Source: JBBIKU01 sp037445245
GTDB lineage: Bacteria > Chloroflexota > Anaerolineae > Anaerolineales > Anaerolineaceae
Reading direction: 5' to 3'
Assembly (NCBI GenBank): GCA_037445245.1
Contig: JBBIKU010000026.1
Span: 1-20,030, forward strand
DNA: 20,030 nucleotides
Under the pieces are notes generated by a model. It ran no database searches, was not told the DNA's origin, and was given only the letters and a program-made list of their open reading frames with translations. This document shows positions 6,320 through 13,202 of the stretch, in pieces. The first letter of the stretch is position 1, and the number at the start of each line of letters is the position of its first letter. Both the position numbers and the translations under genes were made by a program.

Positions 6320-6387
6320 TGAGCCATTTTGCCTATTAGCTCACCCGCCAATGAGCGGCTGACCACAGCCACAAGACAGAGTAGGAT
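6320..6387 (+). promoter_or_regulatory. candidate promoter and operator half-sites for the copper operon
   Basis: CTGACC (6359-6364), 17 bases, then TAGGAT (6382-6387) forms a plausible promoter with a start near 6394 and a 36-base leader. Upstream, three copies of one pentamer alternate in orientation: TGAGC (6320-6324), GCTCA (6339-6343), TGAGC (6352-6356). This gives two overlapping inverted repeats that could bind a regulator. The 202-base divergent spacer otherwise holds nothing recognisable. Confidence 0.3.
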
Positions 6388-6429
6388 CACAGTGATAAAG
6401 CAGACCATTGACTGCTTTTGGAGAATAGG

Positions 6430-7185
6430 ATGAATAAATTTTGGATCGGTTTACTTGTCGGTGTTGCAGCCGTGATCGTACTGCTGTTTGGGGCAGCATT
6501 CGTGGTTGGCGGCAGCCGCCTGCGCGGCGCAACGCAATGGGGTTGGGGAATGCCAATGTGGGGCAGTGGTTGCTTGGGGCGCTACCAGCCCGATTGGCGC
6601 AATCAGCCACAAAGGTTTTCATGGATGCCAGGGATGGGAATGATGGGTCGATATTCGACGCGCCGGACACCCGGGCTTTCCCCCGACCGGTTCACAGGCG
6701 AACGCATTTCAATCCAAGAAGCATTGGAACTAGCACAAAGCTTCGCCGCCAATTATGGCGATGATCTAGCCGTTGCCGAGGTGATGGAATTCAACGCCCA
6801 TTTCTACGCCGTGATCACCGAGGAAAACGGCAAGGCAGCCTTTGAGATTCTCATCGATCCCTACCGCGGCAGGATCACACCCGAACCGGGTCCTAATATG
6901 ATGTGGAACCTTAAATATGGTCACATGGCACTGCCAGGTGAGGCGCGCCGCGACAATCCCATTCTCATGGATGAGGCGCAACGGATCGCGCAAGATTACC
7001 TCGACCAATGGCAGCCATCAGCAACGGTGAGTGACCACGGCTTCGATTTCTACGGTTACTACACCTTTGATTATGAAGTGGCAGGCAAGGTTGCCGGAAT
7101 GTTGAGCGTCAACGGCTTCGACGGGTCGGTTTGGGTGCACACCTGGCACGATGAATTTATCCAGGAGCTCGAGGTGGAAGAATGA
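6430..7185 (+). CDS. membrane-anchored PepSY-like protein with Trp/Met/Gly-rich segment
   Basis: A 251-residue protein beginning at the ATG at 6430, seven bases behind GGAG. It has one N-terminal membrane helix (about residues 5-27), then a Trp-, Met- and Gly-rich stretch (about 33-75, including WGWGMPMWGSG and MPGMGMMG) that could bind copper loosely. The remaining part has two PepSY-like repeats, each an ISIQEALELAQSFA or ILMDEAQRIAQDYL helix followed by beta strands (FYAVITEENGKAAFEILIDP; DYEVAGKVAGMLSVNGFDGS). PepSY domains are small extracytoplasmic modules, often found near redox or metal genes. The exact role is unknown. It heads the copper operon, and its stop overlaps the multicopper oxidase start by four bases (ATGA), so the two are translated together. 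Confidence 0.75.
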   Translation: MNKFWIGLLVGVAAVIVLLFGAAFVVGGSRLRGATQWGWGMPMWGSGCLGRYQPDWRNQPQRFSWMPGMGMMGRYSTRRTPGLSPDRFTGERISIQEALELAQSFAANYGDDLAVAEVMEFNAHFYAVITEENGKAAFEILIDPYRGRITPEPGPNMMWNLKYGHMALPGEARRDNPILMDEAQRIAQDYLDQWQPSATVSDHGFDFYGYYTFDYEVAGKVAGMLSVNGFDGSVWVHTWHDEFIQELEVEE

Positions 7186-8249
7186 AATGGTTGCTCGGCA
7201 CCGCCCTGCTGGCGGTTGCTTTGACGCTGGTAGCCTGCCAACCGCAAACGGGATCGAGCGTGGATTCAGCCCTTGAAGAAGGATCACTGCAGAGCACACC
7301 CACGCCCGCCCGCATGCAGGCAGAAGACCCGGAAGCCGCACACATGATGCAGCCCATCAGCGGCGAGAACGTCCAACCAGCCACGGTTGACAAAGGCGGT
7401 CAGGAACTTCCCTATCGTCTGGAGGATGGTGTCAAGGTTTTTGAACTCACCGCCAAAGCGGTGCGCTGGCGCATCCTGGATGACGTCGAAATCATCGCCT
7501 GGACCTACAATGGCAGCCTGCCGGGCCCGCTTATCCGCGTTACGGAAGGTGACGCGGTGCGAATTATATTAAAGAACGAGCTGCCCGAACCGACGACCAT
7601 CCACTGGCACGGCATCGAAGTGCCAAATGAGATGGACGGCGTTCCCGAAATGACCCAGAATCCGGTTGCGCCGGGCGACACCTTCGTCTATGAATTCATC
7701 GCCAGACCGGCAGGTACTTTCATGTACCACTCGCATTTCGAAGCCGATATCCAGGTGCCGGCTGGATTGTACGCCCCCTTTATCATCGACCCACTCGAAG
7801 AGGAAAGCGATCCGCCAGATGTGGACGTTATGCTGATGATCTCGGAGGTGTTGGTGCGCGACGGGCTGACCTACGCCGCCATGCCGATGAGCGGGATGGA
7901 GCCCAATTATTTCACCATTAACGGCAAGGCATTCCCTGCCACCGAAACTATCCGGGTTCGGCGAGGACAGCGGGTGCGGCTACGCATTGCTGCCATCGGG
8001 CAATTCACTCATCCCATGCACCTGCATGGGGTGCCCTTCCAGATCGTGGCGACCGATGGTCACCCCCTCCCGCAAGCCGCCAGGCTGACCAAGGACACGG
8101 TCAATGTCGCCCCAGGCGAACGCTATGACATTGAATTCGTAGCCAGTGAGCCGGGCATGTGGATGCTGCACTGCCACATCCCTCATCATACTACCAACGA
8201 CAATCGTGATCCCGGCGGCTTGATGATGGTGGTCGAAGTTTATGAATGA
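7182..8249 (+). CDS. two-domain multicopper oxidase, lipoprotein
   Basis: A 355-residue oxidase that would couple one-electron oxidation of Cu(I) or another substrate to reduction of oxygen, outside the membrane. The signal ends in a lipobox (LTLVAC, Cys19). Copper ligands are visible: HWH (H141, H143) and HSH (H183, H185) in the first cupredoxin domain, then HPMHLHG (H277, H280, H282) and HCHIPHH (H330, C331, H332, H336) in the second, with possible axial Met348. Only the second domain has the type-1 Cys, as in type-B two-domain laccases. The length fits two domains rather than the three (about 500 residues) of CueO. Because a trinuclear site is shared between subunits in two-domain enzymes, it is expected to form a trimer. 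The context (CopB, YtkA-like protein) supports copper detoxification. Confidence 0.85.
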   Translation: MKWLLGTALLAVALTLVACQPQTGSSVDSALEEGSLQSTPTPARMQAEDPEAAHMMQPISGENVQPATVDKGGQELPYRLEDGVKVFELTAKAVRWRILDDVEIIAWTYNGSLPGPLIRVTEGDAVRIILKNELPEPTTIHWHGIEVPNEMDGVPEMTQNPVAPGDTFVYEFIARPAGTFMYHSHFEADIQVPAGLYAPFIIDPLEEESDPPDVDVMLMISEVLVRDGLTYAAMPMSGMEPNYFTINGKAFPATETIRVRRGQRVRLRIAAIGQFTHPMHLHGVPFQIVATDGHPLPQAARLTKDTVNVAPGERYDIEFVASEPGMWMLHCHIPHHTTNDNRDPGGLMMVVEVYE

Positions 8250-8273
8250 GCAAAACCGTTGTGGAGGTTTAAA

Positions 8274-8666
8274 ATGCGTACAGCAATGTTTATCGGTAGT
8301 GTTTTCTTGCTGTCAATTGTCCTGGCAGCCTGTGGCGCAACATCGCCTGCTTCCGCTCCGCAAAGCAATCCGGCGTTGGAAATTGAACTTTCGACCCAGC
8401 CCGACCCGCCGCGGATGGACGACGTGGAACTGCTGGTAACGCTCACCCAGGACGGACAGCCGTTAGCAGGTGCCGAGGTCGAAGTGATGATGGATCATAG
8501 CGATATGACTGGCATGACCATGAGCGGCACCGCCAGCGAACAGGGCAACGGCAGGTATGCCCTGGTTGCCAACTTCAGCATGAGCGGAAGCTGGAAAGGG
8601 GTTGTCATCGCTAGAGCAAACGGAGAAGAAGTAACCCGAGATTTTCGGCTGGTCATCCAACCCTAA
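8274..8666 (+). CDS. YtkA/FixH-like lipoprotein with Met/His motif
   Basis: A 130-residue lipoprotein. I chose the ATG at 8274 because TGGAGG lies seven bases upstream. The signal ends at LAAC (Cys20). The rest is one immunoglobulin-like domain of the YtkA/FixH type: IELSTQPDPPRMDDVELLVT, the GQPLAGAEVEVMM strand, and GNGRYALVANFSMSGSWKGV. A cluster of possible copper ligands, MMDHSDMTGMTM, sits at residues 72-83. Members of this family are often encoded beside copper oxidases and transporters, where a copper-carrier role is suspected. It follows the oxidase by 24 bases in the same operon. Confidence 0.8.
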   Translation: MRTAMFIGSVFLLSIVLAACGATSPASAPQSNPALEIELSTQPDPPRMDDVELLVTLTQDGQPLAGAEVEVMMDHSDMTGMTMSGTASEQGNGRYALVANFSMSGSWKGVVIARANGEEVTRDFRLVIQP

Positions 8667-8730
8667 CCAGGGATCGCCGGAGGAGCAGCCGGGATATCTG
8701 AAGGATCATCAAGAAAGGCTTCAACGAACC

Positions 8731-10819
8731 ATGAACCACAGCCATAGTCACAACCATCATCAGCACCACCATCATGGTCAAAGTAGCCCACAGGCTGCTC
8801 ACCCACGCCAGACCGAAACACATGCCGCACATGTCGACCACAGCGGTCATGAGGCGATGTTCCGCAAGCGCTTCTGGGTCTCCCTGGCGCTTTCTATCCC
8901 GGTGCTGTTATACAGCCGCGCAATTCAGCAGTGGCTGGGATTTGCCATGCCCGAGTTTCCGGGCAGCCAGTGGGTCACGCCGGGTATTTCGACGATCGTC
9001 TACTTCTACGGCGGACTGCCTTTCCTGCAAATAGCTGTGCCGGAGTTGCGCAACCGTCAGCCAGGGATGATGATGCTCATCTCCCTGGCGATCACGGTCG
9101 CTTACGGTTACAGCCTGGCAGCTTTTTTCATCATCGCCGGGGAGACCTTTTTCTGGGAACTGGTTACGCTGATCACCATCATGTTGCTGGGACACTGGTT
9201 AGAAATGCGCAGCATCCGACAGGCTTCCGGCGCCCTGCAAGCGCTGGCAAAACTAATGCCCGATACCGCCGAACGCTTCCAGCCGGATGGGAGCATTGAA
9301 ACAGTGGGCGCCGAAAAGTTGCAGCCAGGCGACCTGGTGCTGGTTAGACCGGGAGCAAGCATTCCGGCAGACGGTGAAGTGGCGCTCGGCGACTCGGATG
9401 TCAACGAAGCCATGCTCACCGGAGAATCCATGCCGGTCAAAAAGCGACCGGGAGAGCGGGTGATCGCCGGCGCCATCAATGGCAGCGGCAGCCTGCGGGT
9501 GCGCATCACCGCCACCGGCGATGAAACTGCCCTGGCGGGGATTATGCGCCTGGTAGAACAGGCTCAGTTAAGCAAATCGCGCACACAAATCCTGGCGGAC
9601 AAGGCTGCCGGCTGGCTGTTCTACATCGCCCTGAGCGTGGCTGCGCTCACCGCCATCGTCTGGACGATCGCTATCGGTTTTAATGTGGAGACGCTCGCCC
9701 GAGTGGCAACCGTGTTGGTGATCGCCTGCCCCCACGCTCTGGGACTTGCCATCCCCCTGGTGGTCGCCATCACCACCGCCATGGGCGCCAACAACGGCAT
9801 CTTGGTGCGCGACCGCCTGGCACTCGAAAAAGCGCGGCTGATTGACACGGTCATCTTTGACAAAACCGGCACATTGACCTTGGGCGAAATGGGGGTGGTG
9901 GGTATCGTCACTGGCGACGGTGTCGATGAAAATGAAGCGCTGGCATTGGCGGCTGCAGTTGAGGGCGATTCGGAGCACATGATCGCCCGCGCCATCAACC
10001 GCACTGCTGAAGAGCGCCAGCTCTCACTGCCGGCGGTTTCCAACTTCGAGGCGATCAAAGGGCGAGGGGTGCGGGCAAATGTAAACGGGAAAACGGTCTA
10101 TGTGGGCGGACCGCGTTTGCTCGAGATGTTGAATATCGAGCTGCCGGCTAACATTGCCCGTTTCGAACAAGAAGCAGGTAACAAAGGACAAAGTCTGATC
10201 AATTTGGCGCGGGAAGGCGCGGTTGTGGCGGGATTTGCGCTTGCAGATGTGATCCGCCCCGAAAGTCGCGCCGCGGTGGAGAAACTGCACCAGATGGGCA
10301 TGGAAGTCGCCATGCTGACCGGCGACAGCGAGGCAGTTGCCCGCGCCGTGGCGACTGAATTGGGCATTCAGTCGATTGGGCATCGACCAGTATTTTGCGC
10401 AGGTACTGCCCGAACACAAAGATCAAAAGGTCAGCGCGCTGCAACGTGAGGGCAAACGAGTGGCGATGGTGGGCGATGGTGTCAATGATGCCCCAGCATT
10501 GACCCGCGCTGACGTTGGCATTGCCATCGGCAGCGGCACCGACGTGGCGGTCGAAGCGGCAGGCATTATTTTGGTCAAAAGCAATCCCCTAGACGTGGTC
10601 AAGATATTCGATCTGAGCCGAGCGAGCTACCGCAAGATGATCCAGAATTTGATCTGGGCGACCGGGTACAACGTATTCGCCCTGCCGTTGGCTGCCGGCG
10701 TTCTGGCGCCGGTGGGCATTCTGCTCAGCCCAGCGGTGGGCGCGGTATTGATGTCTCTGAGCACAATTGTGGTTGCAATCAACGCCCAGTTACTACGCCG
10801 GCACAAACTCGCCGCATAA
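8731..10819 (+). pseudogene. copB: CopB-type copper P-type ATPase, frameshifted
   Basis: A heavy-metal P1B-ATPase for copper export. The N-terminus is very His-rich (residues 3-16 and beyond), as in CopB. Present in the first frame are the TGES loop (MLTGESMPVKK), the membrane metal motif CPH (333-335), which marks the CopB/P1B-3 group, and the phosphorylation site DKTGTLT (D377). That frame then ends at 10449 after 572 codons with a nonsense tail. The rest, including the GDGVNDAPAL hinge and the last two helices, is in the +1 frame up to 10819. The break lies in a 16-nt insertion: ATTGGGCAT occurs at 10359-10367 and again at 10375-10383. Removing 16 bases restores an uninterrupted protein of 690 residues, normal for CopB. 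As written, the first product lacks the ATP hinge and cannot pump. A sequencing error is possible. Confidence 0.85.
10359..10383 (+). repeat. 16-nt short direct-repeat insertion causing the copB frameshift
   Basis: Two copies of ATTGGGCAT start 16 bases apart (10359 and 10375), separated by TCAGTCG. A second symmetry is also present: TCGAT (10372-10376) and ATCGA (10382-10386) flank the second copy. Deleting one repeat unit joins LATEL-GIDQYFAQVL style sequence correctly. Slipped replication or template switching can create such insertions. Confidence 0.7.
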
Positions 10820-10839
10820 ATACCCAAAAAGGAGCTTCT

Positions 10840-12090
10840 GTGAACAATCGAACATGGATATTTTCTGGGCTGGTGTTTGCTTTGCTGATTGGCTTAGCAT
10901 TATTCTTTGGGACGAGGCAGGTTGAATTTCAGAACGACATTGTAGCCTCAGATGAAATCACCTATATCTTTTTCAGCGCTGGATGCACCGACTGTTGGCC
11001 TTACGTACAGCAGGAGTTGATCCCGGAATTGCAGCGGCACGGTTTAGCAATGCAGCCTGAAATCCACGATTTTACGATTCCGGCTGAACGGGCACGGTTG
11101 GTGGAGATCGCCGGCAAGATCGATCTTCCGACCTCGATCGCAGATTCGCTGTACGCGTTCGTGCCGACTCCCCAAGGCACGCTGGTGTTGCTCGGTCACG
11201 TACCGCCAGATCTGATCACAGCCGCCCTATCCTCGCACAGCTTGCCCACCAAACTACTCATCTGGCAGCCAGATATGCACGGTACCCCGCGCGAATATCG
11301 CCTGTGGGCTTGGTCAGGCGCGGTGCAGACATTCGCCATTGCCACCCCATTCTCCGCTGCCCTCGAACAAACCTTGATGGCTGGCGGTGCCCTGCCGGTG
11401 GGTTTGGCAAACCTGAGTGAACTGCTGCCCACAGTCATCGTCACCGCCCTGCTGGACTCAGTAAACCCGTGCGCCTTTGCCGTTATCCTGCTTTTGATTG
11501 CCTTTTTATCGACGTTGAGAAAATCGCGGGGGCGAATATTACATTTGGGGTTCGTCTACATCGGGATGATCTTCCTGGTCTATCTCGCCATCGGGCTGGG
11601 CTTGTTGCGGGCGGTGAGTTTTTCCGAAGAGCCGCATTTCGTCGCCCGTATCGGCTCCTGGTTACTGATCGTTCTGGGTGTGATCAACCTCGCCGAATAT
11701 TTCTTTCCGCGCTTTCCTATCAAGCTGCACATGCCCAAATTCGCCGGAGAACGAACCAACCAACTCATCAAACAGGCTACGCTGCCCGCCACCGCCGGAG
11801 CGGGTTTCCTGGTGGGTTTGTGCACTTTCCCATGCTCGGGCGGCATCTACGTTTCCATCATCACCCTCTTGAACGCAAAGACAACCGCGGCGTGGGGCTT
11901 AGCCTATCTCGGTCTTTATAATGTGCTCTTCGTCCTGCCGCTGGTGGTCATTCTATTCGCTGCCGAAAACCGGTTGACCGCCAAAGCCTGGGCACGCTGG
12001 GAGCGTTCACATGCTGCCAGGTTGCGCCTTTGGTACGGCTTGGCGATGATCGTACTGGGTGTCATCATGCTGTTATGGCTGATCGAATGA
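10840..12090 (+). CDS. thioredoxin-like domain fused to CcdA/DsbD-type membrane reductase
   Basis: A 416-residue membrane protein that would move reducing equivalents from cytoplasmic thioredoxin to the outside. The start is GTG at 10840, seven bases after AAGGAG. A signal-anchor helix (about residues 7-24) precedes a thioredoxin-like domain with a CTDC redox pair (C49, C52). A CcdA/DsbD-type membrane unit begins near residue 195, with the paired membrane cysteines in DSVNPCAF (C211) and in LCTFPCSGG (C328, C332). Standard CcdA proteins have two such cysteines; which of C328/C332 pairs with C211 is not clear, though the FPCSGG Cys (C332) is the usual one. The fused N-terminal domain resembles the arrangement of DsbD but on the other side of the membrane unit. 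Genes of this type support cytochrome c maturation or repair of oxidised or copper-poisoned thiols; here the copper operon favours the latter (inference). Confidence 0.85.
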   Translation: MNNRTWIFSGLVFALLIGLALFFGTRQVEFQNDIVASDEITYIFFSAGCTDCWPYVQQELIPELQRHGLAMQPEIHDFTIPAERARLVEIAGKIDLPTSIADSLYAFVPTPQGTLVLLGHVPPDLITAALSSHSLPTKLLIWQPDMHGTPREYRLWAWSGAVQTFAIATPFSAALEQTLMAGGALPVGLANLSELLPTVIVTALLDSVNPCAFAVILLLIAFLSTLRKSRGRILHLGFVYIGMIFLVYLAIGLGLLRAVSFSEEPHFVARIGSWLLIVLGVINLAEYFFPRFPIKLHMPKFAGERTNQLIKQATLPATAGAGFLVGLCTFPCSGGIYVSIITLLNAKTTAAWGLAYLGLYNVLFVLPLVVILFAAENRLTAKAWARWERSHAARLRLWYGLAMIVLGVIMLLWLIE

Positions 12091-12105
12091 GGCGAAGCGG
12101 GTAAG

Positions 12106-12822
12106 ATGACCGGCGTCAGATCTCGTCGCCTGCTTTTTGGAATATCCCGTCACTGGATCATCCTCTTTGGCGCCCTGATGAGCTGGTACAACGGGTTGCC
12201 ATTCCTGGCGCCGGTCTTTATGCAGATCGGCTGGGAGATGCCTGCCCGGGTGATCTACTTCACATACTCCTACCAGTGTCACCAGATGGCAGATCGCTCC
12301 TTTTTCTTGTTTGGTCCGCGATTAATGTATGCGATACCAGACCTTGAGGGCGTCCTTCAGGCACCCATAAACCCACAAACACTGCGTCAATTCATCGGCA
12401 ATCCCCACATGGGTTGGAAGGTAGCCTGGTCTGACCGTATGGTCTTCATGTACACCAGCACATGGCTGTTTGGTTTGTTGTGGTGGCTGGTGCGCCATCA
12501 CATCAAAAAGCTACCCTGGTGGGGGCTGGCGTTGTTCTTTTTGCCGATGGCGCTGGACGGCGGTACTCATTTTGTCAGCGATTTATTCGGGTTGCAGCAA
12601 GGCTTCCGCTATAGTAACGATTGGCTGGCGGCACTGACCCATCAAGCCTTCCCCGCCACTTTTTACGTCGGAAATGCGCTGGGCTCCTTCAATTCGTGGA
12701 TGCGCTTGCTCGCCGGTTTGTTTTTCGGAGCTGGGGTGGTGTTGTTTGGCTTCCCATACATTGACGAATGGTTCAGGGAAATTGCGGAAAGTGGGGATTA
12801 CACTGCGCCAAATAGGCATTGA
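12106..12822 (+). CDS. DUF2085 family membrane protein
   Basis: A 238-residue protein with four to five predicted membrane segments (about residues 15-38, 112-130, 137-155, 196-225). The DUF2085 signature is the block YQCHQMADRSFFLFG (Cys58, His59, Gln60, Arg64). No biochemical function is established for this family. Later conserved-looking segments include KVAWSDRMVFMY, MALDGGTH and NDWLAALTHQ, whose His, Asp and Cys residues could bind metal. It starts 15 bases after the thioredoxin-CcdA gene and is probably the last gene of the copper operon. No strong terminator follows; a weak TGCTG/CAGCA stem lies near 12835-12857. Confidence 0.75.
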   Translation: MTGVRSRRLLFGISRHWIILFGALMSWYNGLPFLAPVFMQIGWEMPARVIYFTYSYQCHQMADRSFFLFGPRLMYAIPDLEGVLQAPINPQTLRQFIGNPHMGWKVAWSDRMVFMYTSTWLFGLLWWLVRHHIKKLPWWGLALFFLPMALDGGTHFVSDLFGLQQGFRYSNDWLAALTHQAFPATFYVGNALGSFNSWMRLLAGLFFGAGVVLFGFPYIDEWFREIAESGDYTAPNRH

Positions 12823-13137
12823 TTAAAAGTTTCATGCTGTTTCAACTGAATGCAGCAAACGATTCCGAACACTTGGGGTAGAATATATCCACCAGAACAT
12901 TTTCAAATCTAAGTTGTTCAGGCTGCTTTGCTAGCGTATTGCACCGCGATTGAACTTCAATCACGGTCACACTCTACCGCGAGCCTCATCACCAGCATCA
13001 TGCCACTTCCAATTAATGGGGCAAGCATCATCGGTGGATAGGTCCTGGCATCCACAATACAGTCCCCAGCCATGTCCACTTGCTTTCCGCAAGCAAACGC
13101 GGCGAAATCAACTTAAAGTAAAGTCAGGACAGGTTTT
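12823..13137. other. gene-free spacer between copper operon and SpeE-like gene
   Basis: About 315 bases without a convincing gene. A 70-codon plus-strand frame (12950-13162) exists but starts with a non-ATG codon and has no family pattern beyond a few scattered cysteines. The stretch holds the 25-base palindrome listed separately and TAGAAT (near 12880), which could be an isolated -10 element. Confidence 0.5.
12943..12967. repeat. 25-bp near-perfect palindrome
   Basis: GATTGAA (12948-12954) and TTCAATC (12956-12962) are perfect arms around a single C. After one mismatch the symmetry continues with ACCG (12943-12946) and CGGT (12964-12967), giving 11 of 12 matched pairs. No run of T follows, so an operator is more likely than a terminator. 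It is 236 bases before the SpeE-like gene. Confidence 0.5.
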
Positions 13138-13186
13138 TTGTAAATCATGTCAAAAATCGTAATTTGTATTGAGTCCTATTCTCAAT
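13138..13186 (+). promoter_or_regulatory. candidate promoter and overlapping operator for the SpeE-like gene
   Basis: TTGTAA (13138-13143), 16 bases, then TAATTT (13160-13165) could be a promoter starting near 13172. Over that start lies a perfect inverted repeat, ATTGAG (13168-13173) and CTCAAT (13181-13186), with a seven-base centre. The half-site ATTGA is shared with the larger palindrome at 12943-12967, which hints that one regulator binds both. Confidence 0.35.
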
Positions 13187-13202
13187 CTGCCATCAGATAG
13201 CC

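Noticed and set aside
6341..6670. 109-codon minus-strand frame opposite the PepSY gene
   Set aside because: It is a shadow frame; the plus strand has the ribosome site, signal helix and domain pattern.
10359..10449. Programmed ribosomal frameshift in copB
   Set aside because: No slippery heptamer or downstream structure is evident, and the 16-nt repeat explains the shift fully.
12950..13162. 70-codon plus-strand frame with a few Cys, possibly a transposase zinc-ribbon
   Set aside because: The Cys spacing does not form a recognisable ribbon, the start is not ATG, and no transposase or terminal repeats are nearby.
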